Positions 44,176-54,182 of a stretch of DNA of 64,000 bases are shown one piece after another; position 1 is the first letter of the stretch, and each line of letters starts with the position of its first letter. This DNA comes from Muricoccus pecuniae (GTDB taxonomy: Bacteria > Pseudomonadota > Alphaproteobacteria > Acetobacterales > Acetobacteraceae), in assembly GCF_014199205.1 (NCBI RefSeq), contig NZ_JACIJD010000012.1, positions 1 to 64,000 on the forward strand, in the 5' to 3' direction. Both the position numbers and the translations under genes were made by a program. The notes under the pieces were generated by a model. The model was not told the origin of the DNA. It searched no databases and saw nothing but the letters and a program-made list of their open reading frames with translations.

Positions 44176-44505
44176 TCAGCCCAATCCGGCCCGCCGCAGC
44201 TCCCGCTCCAGCCGCCCGGTCAGGAACAGCCAGGCCATGCGGAGGTCCGACCCCAGCGACCAGAGGGGGTGGGTGAAGGTGGCCGGGCGGTTGCGCTCGA
44301 TGAGCATGTGGCTGACCCAGGCGAAGAGGTAGCCGATCACCACCCCGGCGAGCACCAGCCACCACCGCCCGCTCGCCAACCCGGCGACGAACAGGCCGAT
44401 GCCGAGCAGCGTGCCGAGCACATGGACCCGCCGCGTGCGGGGATCCGCATGTTCCCGGAGGTAGTAGGGCCAGAACTCGGCATAGGTGGCGATGCGCTGT
44501 GCCAT
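44176..44505 (-). CDS. DUF962/Mpo1-family membrane protein
   Basis: This 109-aa protein shows the family pattern. EFWPYYLREHADPRTRRVHVLGTL is followed by two hydrophobic segments (GIGLFVAGLASGRWWLVLAGVVIGYLFAW) and then SHMLIERNRPATFTHPLWSLGSDLRM. The yeast member Mpo1 is a dioxygenase for 2-hydroxy fatty acids that uses conserved histidines; H20, H28 and the SHMLIE and THPLWS histidines are visible here. The bacterial role is not established. It stands alone on the minus strand. Confidence 0.88.
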   Translation of the reverse strand: MAQRIATYAEFWPYYLREHADPRTRRVHVLGTLLGIGLFVAGLASGRWWLVLAGVVIGYLFAWVSHMLIERNRPATFTHPLWSLGSDLRMAWLFLTGRLERELRRAGLG

Positions 44506-44609
44506 GGACCGAGCCTAGACCATGGCCGGGACGGGAGGCGAGAATTCCGCTAACCCCTTCCGCCCGCCCAGCCCGGCGGACCCCACCACGAATCGGTCCC
44601 TCAGCCCCG

Positions 44610-46205
44610 ATGCCCGCCCCAGCCGCCTTCGTCCCGTTCCGGAACCCCGCCTTCCGGCTGCTCTGGGTCGGGACCCTCGTCAGCAATATCGGCGGATGGG
44701 TGCAGAGCACGGGCGCGGGGTGGCTGATGACCTCCCTCTCCCCCTCCCCGGTGATGGTCAGCCTCGTCCAGGCGGCCTCCCTGTTGCCGGTCTTCCTGCT
44801 CGCCCTGCCCGCGGGGGCGCTGGCGGACATCATGGACCGCCGGCGGTTCCTCCTCATTACCCAGTTCTGGATCCTCGGCTGCGCGCTGCTTCTCTGCGCG
44901 CTCACCGCGGCGGGGCTGCTCGGGCCCTGGGGGCTGCTGGCCCTCACCTTCTGCATCGGCATCGGCGCGGCGGCGAACTTCCCGGCCTTCGGCGCCACCA
45001 CCCCCGAGCTGGTGGTGCGGGAGGACCTGGTGCAGGCGATCGTGCTGAACGCCATGGGCTTCAACCTCGCCCGCGCGATCGGCCCGGCGCTGGGCGGGCT
45101 GGTGCTCGGCTGGGCGGGGGCGGAGCTGGCCTTCGCGCTCAACGCCGCCTGCTTCCTCTATCTCATCACTGCGCTCTTCCTCTGGAAGCGCGCGCCCGAA
45201 ACCGTGACCATGCCACGGGAGAAGCTGCTGGATGCGATGGAGAGCGGGGTCCGCTTCGTCCTCGCCAGCCCGGTGATGCGCGGCATCATCATCCGCGCTG
45301 CCCTTCCCCATTTCGCCGGCTCGGCGGTCTGGGGATTGCTGCCGCTGGTCGTGCGCTTCCGCCTCGGCCTGGGGCCCTCGGCCTTCGGGCTGATGCTGGG
45401 CGCGATGGGGGTGGGCGCGGTGGTGGCGGGCTTCTTCCTGCCGGCGCTCCGCAACCGCCTCTCCCGCTCGGGGGTGGTGGTGTTCTGCTCCTGCGGCGTG
45501 GGGTTCTCGATGATCCTGCTCGCCCTGTCCACGCACCCGGCGCCGGCGGGTCTGGCCATGCTGCTCTACGGCGCCTCCTGGCTCGGCATGACCTCGACCC
45601 TCAGCGCCTCCGCCCAGCTCGCGGCCCGCCCCTGGGTGCGGGCGCGGGTGATCGGGCTCTATCAGGTGGCGACCTTCGGGTCGCTCGCGCTCGGCTCCAC
45701 CCTCGGCGGGGTGGGCGGGGCGCTCATCGGCCTGCCGGAGACACTCGCCGCCTTCGGCGTGGCGAGCATCGTGCTCTCCGTCCTCGTCCGCCACCTGCCG
45801 ATGGACGCCGCCCCGGTGGCGCCGCCCCTCGCGCCCGCCCATCCCGAGCCGGTGCCGGAAGCCCCCGCGGCCGAGCTTCTTCCGCTGCTCCAGGGGGATG
45901 AGGCGCGGCTGCTGGAGTCCGTCCGCTACGCCGTCCCGCCCGCCTCGCGCGAGGCCTTCCTCGCAACGATGGCGGAGGTGCGGGGGGTGCGGCTGCGGGC
46001 CGGCGCCATCGTCTGGCGCCTCTACGAGGACGTGGCCCATCCCGAGCGCTACGTGGAGCTCTGGGCCGTGCGCTCCTGGACGGACCACCTGCGGGAGCAG
46101 TCCCGCCTCTCGGACGGGGACCACGCCGTGCTCGCCGCCGCCACCGCCTTCCAGCAGGAGGGGACGGCGGCGCAGGCGGAGCGCTTCGTGCAGCTCCCGG
46201 TTTAG
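44610..46205 (+). CDS. MFS transporter with C-terminal soluble domain (MFS_3/DUF894 type)
   Basis: This 531-aa protein has an N-terminal major-facilitator body with about 12 membrane segments: FRLLWVGTLVSNIGGWVQSTGAGWLM, LPAGALADIMDRRRFLL and NFPAFGATTPELVVREDLVQAI. After a proline-rich linker (residues about 400-420) it ends in a roughly 100-residue soluble domain, RAGAIVWRLYEDVAHPERYVELWAVRSW, resembling an antibiotic-biosynthesis monooxygenase fold. This combination is the known transmembrane secretion effector/EntS-like group, thought to export siderophores or drugs. The ATG at 44610 has no strong ribosome site. Confidence 0.87.
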   Translation: MPAPAAFVPFRNPAFRLLWVGTLVSNIGGWVQSTGAGWLMTSLSPSPVMVSLVQAASLLPVFLLALPAGALADIMDRRRFLLITQFWILGCALLLCALTAAGLLGPWGLLALTFCIGIGAAANFPAFGATTPELVVREDLVQAIVLNAMGFNLARAIGPALGGLVLGWAGAELAFALNAACFLYLITALFLWKRAPETVTMPREKLLDAMESGVRFVLASPVMRGIIIRAALPHFAGSAVWGLLPLVVRFRLGLGPSAFGLMLGAMGVGAVVAGFFLPALRNRLSRSGVVVFCSCGVGFSMILLALSTHPAPAGLAMLLYGASWLGMTSTLSASAQLAARPWVRARVIGLYQVATFGSLALGSTLGGVGGALIGLPETLAAFGVASIVLSVLVRHLPMDAAPVAPPLAPAHPEPVPEAPAAELLPLLQGDEARLLESVRYAVPPASREAFLATMAEVRGVRLRAGAIVWRLYEDVAHPERYVELWAVRSWTDHLREQSRLSDGDHAVLAAATAFQQEGTAAQAERFVQLPV

Positions 46206-46217
46206 GCGCTCACGCCT
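46204..46217. terminator. Short hairpin between convergent MFS and FAH genes
   Basis: AGGCG (46204-46208) pairs with CGCCT (46213-46217) over CTCA, next to both stop codons. It is a small stem without a T-run. Confidence 0.3.
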
Positions 46218-47019
46218 GGGCCGGGGTGATCCGGATGGAGAGGTCGGGCAGCCCCTCGATCTTGCAGAGGATCACGTCGCCCGGCACCACCGGCCCCACA
46301 TTCTCCGGCGTGCCTGAATAGATGATGTCGCCCGCCATCAACTCGAAGGCCTCGGAGAGGCGGGAGATCTGCTCGGCCACGCTCCAGATCATCTGGGAGA
46401 GGTCGGCGTTCTGCTTCACCTGCCCGTTCACCGCGAGCGAGATGGCGCCGCGGGCGAAGTGCTTCCCGTCCTGCACGGGATGGATCGGCCCGATCGGGGC
46501 GGAGCGGTCGAAGGCCTTGCCGATCTCCCAGGGCTTCTTCTGGTCGCCCATGCCGCGCTGCAGGTCCCGCCGCGTCATGTCGAGCCCGACGGCGTAGCCA
46601 TAGACATGCTCCAGCGCGCGGTCGGCGGAGATGTTCCGCCCGCCGGATTTGAGCGCCGCCACCAGTTCCACCTCGTAGTGGTAGTTCCTCGTCAGCGGCG
46701 GATAGGGATGGTCCACCACCCCGCCCGGCGGCACGAGCTGCACGGCGTCCGACGGCTTCTGGAAGAAGAAGGGCGGCTCGCGGTCGGGGTCCGAGCCCAT
46801 CTCGCGCGCATGGGCGGCGTAGTTGCGGCCGATGCAGTAGATGCGGCGCACGGGAAAGGCGGCCTCGTTCCCGGCGATGGGCACCACGGGCTGCGGCAGG
46901 GCGAAGAGGGTGCGCGTCCCGCTCGCCACCTGCGCCTCCGCCTCCATCGAGGCCCCGATCAGCCCGGCGGCGCCCAACGGCAAAGCGGCGCCCAGCACCG
47001 CCCTTCGGTTCGTCTTCAT
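46210..47019 (-). CDS. Fumarylacetoacetate hydrolase-family protein with Tat signal
   Basis: This 269-aa protein carries the FAH fold: IYCIGRNYAAHAREMG, FFFQKPSDAVQL, the metal-binding EVELVAAL and YAVGLDMTRRDLQ, and YSGTPENVGPVVPGDVI. Such enzymes cleave or decarboxylate acylpyruvates and related keto acids with Mg2+. Unusually, it begins with MKTNRRAVLGAALPLGAAGL and an ASMEAEA cleavage region, a twin-arginine leader, so it should be exported folded. ATG 47019 is chosen over 47025 because GGAGGAG lies 6 bases before it. Confidence 0.87.
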   Translation of the reverse strand: MKTNRRAVLGAALPLGAAGLIGASMEAEAQVASGTRTLFALPQPVVPIAGNEAAFPVRRIYCIGRNYAAHAREMGSDPDREPPFFFQKPSDAVQLVPPGGVVDHPYPPLTRNYHYEVELVAALKSGGRNISADRALEHVYGYAVGLDMTRRDLQRGMGDQKKPWEIGKAFDRSAPIGPIHPVQDGKHFARGAISLAVNGQVKQNADLSQMIWSVAEQISRLSEAFELMAGDIIYSGTPENVGPVVPGDVILCKIEGLPDLSIRITPAQA

Positions 47020-47245
47020 GTCCATCTCCTCCGTCCCGCCCCGTGCGGGGCTTGGAGGCCGAGGCTAGCACGCCGGACCTCCCCGCCTGCCATAGCACAG
47101 GAGAACGGGGCCCCCCGGCCATGCGCCGGGAGGGCGGCAGCCCTACCCGGGAAACCTTCCCCGGCTCCGTGCATTCGGCTTGCCGGGGACGGCATCCAGC
47201 CCATCCTGGATCCGCCCATCGGACACGAGAACGAAGGAGCGCCCC

Positions 47246-47767
47246 GTGGCGACCAAGACCGAAGCCGCCGGCAAGGTTCCCGGCAAGATCCCCACCCGCA
47301 ACGACACGCCGAACAACGGCAAGGCCGTCTCCATCGGCGTGCTGCAGGGCGCGCTGGTGGACATGGCCGACCTGACCAACTCCACGAAGCAGGCGCACTG
47401 GAACGTCAAGGGCAGCCACTTTTACGGCCTGCACAAGATGTTCGAGGAGTTCTACACGATCCTGAACGCGCAGGCGGACGAGATCGCCGAGCGCTGCGTC
47501 CAGCTCGGCGGCATCCCGGACGGCACGACGGAGACGATCGGGGCCACCAAGCGGATCGAGCGCTACGACAGCAAGCTGCTGGACGGGCTGGACCACTGCG
47601 CGGCGCTGGCCGACCGCTACGCCCAGATGGCCAAGGAGCTGCGCGAGGGCATCGACCAGACGGACGAGGCCGGCGATGCCGACACCTCCGACCTGCTGAC
47701 CCAGGTCTCCCGCGAGCTGGATAAGATGCTGTGGATGATCGAGGCCCATCTCCAGGGCAAGAACTGA
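47246..47767 (+). CDS. dps: Dps-family DNA-protection ferritin
   Basis: This 173-aa miniferritin forms dodecamers that oxidise and store iron and protect DNA in stationary phase. The intersubunit ferroxidase site is visible in KQAHWNVKGSHFYGLHKMFEEFY and LNAQADEIAERCVQLGG. A basic, disordered N-terminus (ATKTEAAGKVPGKIPTRND) could bind DNA. The GTG at 47246 follows GAAGGAG; an ATG at 47180 has no ribosome site. Two hairpins follow the gene. Confidence 0.93.
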   Translation: MATKTEAAGKVPGKIPTRNDTPNNGKAVSIGVLQGALVDMADLTNSTKQAHWNVKGSHFYGLHKMFEEFYTILNAQADEIAERCVQLGGIPDGTTETIGATKRIERYDSKLLDGLDHCAALADRYAQMAKELREGIDQTDEAGDADTSDLLTQVSRELDKMLWMIEAHLQGKN

Positions 47768-47792
47768 CCCCTTCCCGCGCCTTCTGACCTCT

Positions 47793-47849
47793 CCGGGCCA
47801 CGGCCCGGCCTGAATGTTCCGCCGCCGGCATCCCGGATGCTGGCGGCGG
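47793..47849 (+). terminator. Double hairpin terminator after dps
   Basis: CCGGGCC/GGCCCGG (47793-47808) forms a 7-bp stem with a 2-base loop. A second, larger stem runs from 47819 to 47849 (CCGCCGCC-G-GCATC paired with GATGC-T-GGCGGCGG). Together they separate dps from the promoter of parE. Confidence 0.65.
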
Positions 47850-47878
47850 TTGCATATGGACCCCCGGCTGTCTATTTT
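47850..47878 (+). promoter_or_regulatory. Sigma-70-type promoter for parE
   Basis: TTGCAT (47850-47855) and TATTTT (47873-47878) are separated by exactly 17 bases. They stand directly after the dps terminator and 24 bases before the parE ATG. This is the best housekeeping promoter match seen in the window. Confidence 0.6.
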
Positions 47879-47901
47879 GGGCCAGGGAACCAGAACAAGA
47901 C

Positions 47902-49875
47902 ATGAACGATCTTTTCGGCGGCCGCCCTGCGAAGGGTCCGGCCCAGCAGAGCTATTCCGCCGCGGACATCGAGGTGCTGGAGGGGCTGGAGCCCGTCCGC
48001 CGCCGCCCCGGCATGTATATCGGCGGCACGGACGAGAACGCGCTGCACCACCTGGCGTCCGAGGTGATCGACAACGCCATGGACGAGGCGGTGGCCGGCC
48101 ATGCCGACCGCATCGAGGTCACGCTGGAGCCGGATAACTGGCTCACCGTGCGCGACAACGGCCGCGGCATTCCCGTGGACCCGCACCCGAAGTTTCCCAA
48201 GCTTTCGGCGCTGGAGGTGATCCTCACCACCCTCCATTCAGGAGGTAAGTTCTCCGGCAAGGCCTATGACACCTCGGGCGGCCTGCACGGCGTCGGCTCC
48301 TCCGTGGTGAACGCGCTGTCCGAGCGGATGGAGGTGGAGGTCGCGCGCGACCGCACCCTGTTCACCCAGGCCTATTCGCGCGGCAAGCCGCTGGGCAAGC
48401 TGAAGAATGCCGGGTCGGTGCACAACCGCCGCGGCACGACCATCCGCTTCCGCCCGGACCCCGAGATTTTCGGCAAGCTCCACTTCCTGCCGGCGCGGCT
48501 ATACCGCTTCTGCCGCTCCAAGGCTTATCTCTACAAGGGCGTGGAGATCCGCTGGTCCTGCGACCCCTCGCTGGTCAAGGACGAGACCCCGGCCCAGGCG
48601 GTGCTGCACTTCCCCGGCGGCCTCTCCGACTACCTCGCCGCCGCCATCGAGGGCCGCCCCACCGTCACCCCCGCCCCCTGGGCGGGCGAGGCGACTTTCC
48701 CCGGCGGGGCCGGGCGCGCGGAATGGGCGGCGACCTGGCTGGAGGGCGGCGAGGGCTTCCTCAACACCTATGCCAACACCATCCCGACCCCCCAGGGCGG
48801 CACGCATGAGAGCGGCTTCCGCAACGCCCTGGTGAAGGGGCTGCGCGCCTATGGCGAGCTGCGCAAGGAGAAGCGCGCGGCCAATGTCACGGCCGAGGAC
48901 CTGTTCGGCGGCCTCGCCGGCACCGTCTCCGTCTTCGTCCGCGAACCGCAGTTCCAGGGGCAGACGAAGGACAAGCTCACCTCCCCCGAGGCCGCGCGCC
49001 TCGTCGAGGGTGCGCTGCGCGACCATTTCGACCACTGGCTGACCGGCGACACCCGCAACGCCGACAACCTTCTCTCCTGGGCGATCGAGCGGGCCGAGGA
49101 CCGTATCCGCCGGCGCGAGCAGAAGGACGTCCCGCGCAAGACGGCCACCCGCAAGCTGCGCCTCCCCGGCAAGCTGGCCGACTGCTCCAGCGAGAATGCC
49201 GAGGCGACCGAGCTGTTCCTCGTCGAGGGCGATTCCGCCGGCGGCTCCGCCAAGCAGGCGCGGGACCGGATGACGCAGGCGGTGCTGCCGCTGCGCGGCA
49301 AGATCCTGAATGTCGCCTCCGCCAGCACGGAGAAGCTGCGCGCCAACCAGGAGCTGCGCGACCTCGTCGAGGCGCTGGGCTGCGGCGTGGGCGAGCGCTT
49401 CGACATGGCGCGGCTGCGCTACGGCCGCATCATCGTCATGACGGATGCCGATGTGGACGGCGCCCATATCGCGGCCCTGCTGATGACCTTCTTCTACAAG
49501 GAACTGCCGGCGCTGGTGCGCGAGGGCCGCGTCTTCCTCGCCCAGCCGCCGCTCTACCGGCTGCAGCACGGCGCGAAGTCGATCTACGCGCGGGACGACG
49601 CGGATCGCGAGCGCATCCTCAAGCGCGAATTCAAGCCGAACCAGAAGGTCGAGGTCTCCCGCTTCAAGGGCCTGGGCGAGATGCCCCCGGCCTCGCTGAA
49701 GGAGACCACGATGGACCCGCGGAAGCGCACCCTGCTCAAGGTGGTGCTGCCGCAGGAGGCCCGGGCCGAGACGGCGGAGCTGATCGAGGCGCTGATGGGC
49801 CGCAAGCCCGAGCTGCGCTTCAGGTTCATCCAGGAGAACGCGTCGAAGCTGGACGAGGCGGAGGTGGACGTCTGA
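47902..49875 (+). CDS. parE: DNA topoisomerase IV subunit B
   Basis: This 657-aa ATPase subunit works with ParC to separate linked chromosomes. The GHKL ATPase residues are in EVIDNAMDEAVAGHADRIEV, DNGRGIPVDPHPK and GGLHGVGSSVVNALSERMEV. The TOPRIM metal residues lie in FLVEGDSAGGSAKQARDR (about residue 441) and MTDADVDGAHIAALL (about residue 514). The C-terminus ends IQENASKLDEAEVDV. Lack of the GyrB-type insertion and the length of about 650 residues identify ParE rather than GyrB. A good promoter precedes it. Confidence 0.96.
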   Translation: MNDLFGGRPAKGPAQQSYSAADIEVLEGLEPVRRRPGMYIGGTDENALHHLASEVIDNAMDEAVAGHADRIEVTLEPDNWLTVRDNGRGIPVDPHPKFPKLSALEVILTTLHSGGKFSGKAYDTSGGLHGVGSSVVNALSERMEVEVARDRTLFTQAYSRGKPLGKLKNAGSVHNRRGTTIRFRPDPEIFGKLHFLPARLYRFCRSKAYLYKGVEIRWSCDPSLVKDETPAQAVLHFPGGLSDYLAAAIEGRPTVTPAPWAGEATFPGGAGRAEWAATWLEGGEGFLNTYANTIPTPQGGTHESGFRNALVKGLRAYGELRKEKRAANVTAEDLFGGLAGTVSVFVREPQFQGQTKDKLTSPEAARLVEGALRDHFDHWLTGDTRNADNLLSWAIERAEDRIRRREQKDVPRKTATRKLRLPGKLADCSSENAEATELFLVEGDSAGGSAKQARDRMTQAVLPLRGKILNVASASTEKLRANQELRDLVEALGCGVGERFDMARLRYGRIIVMTDADVDGAHIAALLMTFFYKELPALVREGRVFLAQPPLYRLQHGAKSIYARDDADRERILKREFKPNQKVEVSRFKGLGEMPPASLKETTMDPRKRTLLKVVLPQEARAETAELIEALMGRKPELRFRFIQENASKLDEAEVDV

Positions 49876-49879
49876 TCCC

Positions 49880-50767
49880 TCAGGCCCCCTTCACGAAGTC
49901 CACGAAGGCCCGCAGCGCCGCCGGCATGTGCCGGCGGGAGGGGTAGTAGAGGAAGGGCCCCTCGAAGGGCGGCAGCCAGTCCTCCAGCACGGAGACGAGC
50001 CGCCCGTCATCGATGGCGGGCCGCGCCCAGCCCTCGAAGGTGAGGAAGTAGCCGAGCCCCCCGATCGCGGCGATGAGGCCGAGATGCCCGTCATTGGTGA
50101 CCAGCCCACCCTCCGGGCGGACGGTCACCACTCGCCCGTCCCGCTCGAATTCCATGGGCGGCATGGTGCCGCCGGCGAAGCGCAGGCGGATGCAGGGCAT
50201 GCGGAGGAGCGCCTGCGGCTCCTCCGGCAGGCCGGTCGCCGCGACCAGCGCCGGCGAGGCCACGAGAACGTAGCGCTGCGGTCCGCCGAGCCGCAGCGCG
50301 ATCATGTCCCGCGCTAGGCTCTCGCCGTAGCGCACCCCGGCGTCGTAGCCGCGCTGGACGATGTCCACGAAACCGCTCTCGGCGGTGACGTCCACCACCA
50401 CGCGCGGATGCCGCGCGAGGAAGCGCGGCAGCAGCGGCGCGAGCACCAGCTCGGCCGCCGGCGGGGGCGCGTTGATGCGGAGCGTGCCGGAGACGGCGTT
50501 CCCCGCCTCCCCCGCCGCGTCCAGCGCCGCCGCGATCTCGCCCAGCGCCGGGCCGAGGCGGGCGAGCAGCGCGGCCCCGGCCTCGGTGGGCGCCACGCTG
50601 CGGGTGCTGCGGTTCAGCAGCCGCGCCCCGACCCGGTCCTCCAGGGCCCGGATGCGCTCCGTCGCGCTGGAGGGGGAGATGCGGGCCTCCAGCGCCGCCC
50701 GGCGGAAGCTGCCGTGCCGCGCCACCGCCGCCAGCAGCTCCAGATCCTCCAGCGACGCCCCGATCAT
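49880..50767 (-). CDS. LysR-family transcriptional regulator
   Basis: This 295-aa protein has the LysR winged helix (LEDLELLAAVARHGSFRRAALEARISPSSATERIRALEDRVGARLLNRSTRSVAPTEAG, residues 5-65, split in families as shown). It also has a type 2 periplasmic-binding-like effector domain with FVDIVQRGYDAGVRYGE. This composition is typical of the CrgA-like subgroup. It is divergent from the aldo/keto reductase gene 95 bases away, its probable target. Its stop faces the parE stop with only 4 bases between. Confidence 0.93.
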   Translation of the reverse strand: MIGASLEDLELLAAVARHGSFRRAALEARISPSSATERIRALEDRVGARLLNRSTRSVAPTEAGAALLARLGPALGEIAAALDAAGEAGNAVSGTLRINAPPPAAELVLAPLLPRFLARHPRVVVDVTAESGFVDIVQRGYDAGVRYGESLARDMIALRLGGPQRYVLVASPALVAATGLPEEPQALLRMPCIRLRFAGGTMPPMEFERDGRVVTVRPEGGLVTNDGHLGLIAAIGGLGYFLTFEGWARPAIDDGRLVSVLEDWLPPFEGPFLYYPSRRHMPAALRAFVDFVKGA

Positions 50768-50862
50768 TCGCGATTCCCGAACGGCCCATGCGGATCATAC
50801 GGGATTAAGCGCTGGGCGGATGGGGCGCATATCGGGGGCACCGAAACCAGTGGAGAGATCCC

Positions 50863-51861
<999 letters not shown>

Positions 51862-51909
51862 CGGGCAGCGGCCCCGGGCCGGGCACACCGGCACGGGGCC
51901 CCGCCCGGC

Positions 51910-52896
51910 TCAGGCGCGGGGGAAGCCGTAGAGGGCGGCAGGATTGTCCACCAGCACGCGCCGCCGCGCGGCCTCGTCCGGCACCCATTCGGTCAGGAGG
52001 TCGAAGAGCGCGGCGTCGTCGGGCTTCTCGGCCGGCTCGGTGACGTGCGGCCAGTCGCTCGCCCAGACGCAGCGCTCCGGCGCGGCCGCCACGTAGCCCC
52101 GCGCAACCGGCACCGTGTCCGACCAGCGCCCGGCGGCGCCGACCTTGGTGTCCATATAGGCACCGGAGAGCTTCACCCAGGCCTTGCCGCCCTCGAGCAG
52201 CCGGCGCACGGCGAGGTAGCCCGGATGCTCCACCCCCTTGTCCATCGGCACGCGCCCGAGATGGTCGAACACCACCTGCGAGGGGAGGCGGGCGAAGAGC
52301 GCCTCGTTCTCGGCGATCTGCCCCCCCAGCATGTGGATCTGGACGTGCCATCCCATCGGCGCGACGCGGGCCGAGAGCGGCTCCACCATGTCGATCGTCG
52401 TCACCCCGGCCTGGACGAGGTTGAAGCGGATGCCGCGCACCCCGGCCTCGTGCATCGCGCGCAGATCGGCATCGGTCACACTCGTGTCGACCACCGCGAC
52501 CATGCGCGTCCGCTCCGGCCCCAGCTCCCGCAGGGCCTGGAGGTGGAGGCGGTTGTCCGTGCCGTAGGTGGAGGGCGTGACGAGAACCGAGCGCTGCGTC
52601 CCCAGCCGCCGCGCGAGGGCGCGATAGTCCTCCGGCGAGGCATCGGGCGGCCGGAGCTGCGTGCGCGGATCGGCGGGGAAGCGCGCGTCGTAGACGTGGT
52701 GGTGGCAATCCGCGGCCAGTGGCGGGGCCGGCATGCGGGGCGCCTCCGTGCCGGCGGAGAACTTCACCGCCCCCGCTTCGCCGCGGACAGGGCTCGCCGG
52801 CGGCTGCGCCATCGCTCCGCCCGATGTGAGGGAGGCGCCCGCGAGGAAGACCCCCGCGCCGCCCAGCGTGGCGCGACGGGACATGGATTGCTGCAT
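51910..52896 (-). CDS. Exported amidohydrolase, PDC-lactonase-like TIM barrel
   Basis: This 328-aa enzyme begins with a Tat-type leader (SMSRRATLGGAGVFLAGASL, cleaved near AMAQ). The barrel begins with the metal motif DCHHHVYDARFP, then HVQIHMLGG, VFDHLGRVPMDKG, KLSGAYMD and WASDWPHVTEP, matching 2-pyrone-4,6-dicarboxylate lactonase/amidohydrolase_2 enzymes. Such proteins hydrolyse lactones of aromatic breakdown or sugar lactones. AGGAGG precedes ATG 52896. No neighbouring aromatic pathway gene fixes the substrate. Confidence 0.88.
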   Translation of the reverse strand: MQQSMSRRATLGGAGVFLAGASLTSGGAMAQPPASPVRGEAGAVKFSAGTEAPRMPAPPLAADCHHHVYDARFPADPRTQLRPPDASPEDYRALARRLGTQRSVLVTPSTYGTDNRLHLQALRELGPERTRMVAVVDTSVTDADLRAMHEAGVRGIRFNLVQAGVTTIDMVEPLSARVAPMGWHVQIHMLGGQIAENEALFARLPSQVVFDHLGRVPMDKGVEHPGYLAVRRLLEGGKAWVKLSGAYMDTKVGAAGRWSDTVPVARGYVAAAPERCVWASDWPHVTEPAEKPDDAALFDLLTEWVPDEAARRRVLVDNPAALYGFPRA

Positions 52897-52978
52897 CGTT
52901 TTCCTCCTGCCGCGCCTCTCGTTGCGGGCGGGCGCGGGAAGAATGGCGGCAAGCCGGCTGCCGTGTCGACCGGGGGGC

Positions 52979-54139
52979 TCAGGCCGCGGCGGCCAGGGCC
53001 TTCGCGCTCCTCACGGCCCGCGCGCGCCCCGCCTTGGCCGCGGGGGCCGGCTTGTCCGCCTTCAGCCGGGCGAGAAGGGCGAGCACCGCCGCTTCCTCCG
53101 GCCGGAGCGTCTCCATCTCCTCGCGAAGCTCCTCCTCGGCGCGCTCGGCGATCTCCAGGGCGAGCTGCCCGGCCATGTAGCCCTCCAGCAGGTCGGGATG
53201 GACGTAGCATTTGCGGCAGACAGTGGGCGTGTTGCCCAGCTTGGCGGAGACCTTCTCGATCGCCGCGCGCACGTTGCGCTTAGCGGCGGTGTGGCTGTCG
53301 AAGGCCTCGAACTCGCGCAGCGCGAGCGCGGCCATCACCGTGCCCGCCCAGGTGCGGAAGTCCTTCGCCGTGATGTCCCGCCCCGTGATCTCCTTCAGGT
53401 ACTCGTTCACGTCGCCGGAGGTGACGTCGTGCATCGTGCCGTCCTCGGCCGGCCAGGCGAAGAGCTCCTGCCCCGGCAGGTCCTGGCAGGCCTTCACCAC
53501 CTTCGCGATGCGCCGGTCCTGCAGCCCGAGCTTCCAGGTCTTGCCGCTCTTGCCCTGGAAGGCGAAGCGCATGCTGCCGCCCTCGACCTTCACGTGCTTG
53601 TTGCGCAGCGTGGTCAGGCCGAAGGAGCCGTTCTCCTTCGCGTAGTCGTCGTTGCCCACGCGGATCAGCGTCGTCTCCAGCAGGCGGACGACGGTGGCGA
53701 GCACCTTCTCCCGGCCCAGCTCCTTGCGCGCGAGATCGGCGGCCACCCGCGCGCGGATCTTCGGCAGCACCTCGGCGAACTCGGCCATGTGCTCGTACTT
53801 CGTCGCGTCCCGCGTCTCCCGCCAGCGCGGGTGGTAGCGGTACTGCTTGCGCCCGCGCGCGTCGCGCCCCGTGGCCTGGATGTGGCCGTTGGCGTGGGGA
53901 CAGATCCAGACATCGGTGTAGGCAGGGGGAATGGCCAGGGAGCGGATCCGCTCCAGCTCCGCCTCGTCCCGGATCGGGTCACCCGAGGGCGCGCGGTAAA
54001 CGAAGCCGTCCCCCTTGGGATGGCGCGTGATGCCGGGCCTGGTGTCGCTGACATAGCGGAGCCCCGCGGCGCGGGCGGCCTCGCGCGGCTCCACGATCGC
54101 GCCTGCGCTGCTGTTATCGTCCTGGTCGGTGGCGGGCAT
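52979..54139 (-). CDS. DNA topoisomerase IB, poxvirus-like
   Basis: This 386-aa enzyme relaxes supercoiled DNA via a 3'-phosphotyrosine. The N-terminal part has TRHPKGDGFVYRAPSGDPI and IPPAYTDVWICPHANGHIQATGRDARGRKQYRYH. The catalytic core includes RVGNDDYAKENGSFGLTTLR, FRTWAGTVMAA, and the nucleophile tyrosine in CRKCYVHPDLLEGY. The C-terminal tail is alanine/lysine-rich. GGAGGA lies 5 bases before ATG 54139; the adjacent ATG 54142 is possible. Bacterial copies are scattered and their cellular role is not fixed. Confidence 0.93.
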   Translation of the reverse strand: MPATDQDDNSSAGAIVEPREAARAAGLRYVSDTRPGITRHPKGDGFVYRAPSGDPIRDEAELERIRSLAIPPAYTDVWICPHANGHIQATGRDARGRKQYRYHPRWRETRDATKYEHMAEFAEVLPKIRARVAADLARKELGREKVLATVVRLLETTLIRVGNDDYAKENGSFGLTTLRNKHVKVEGGSMRFAFQGKSGKTWKLGLQDRRIAKVVKACQDLPGQELFAWPAEDGTMHDVTSGDVNEYLKEITGRDITAKDFRTWAGTVMAALALREFEAFDSHTAAKRNVRAAIEKVSAKLGNTPTVCRKCYVHPDLLEGYMAGQLALEIAERAEEELREEMETLRPEEAAVLALLARLKADKPAPAAKAGRARAVRSAKALAAAA

Positions 54140-54182
54140 CATGTTCCTCCAGCTGAGGAACCCCCCCGCCCCGATCCCGGTT

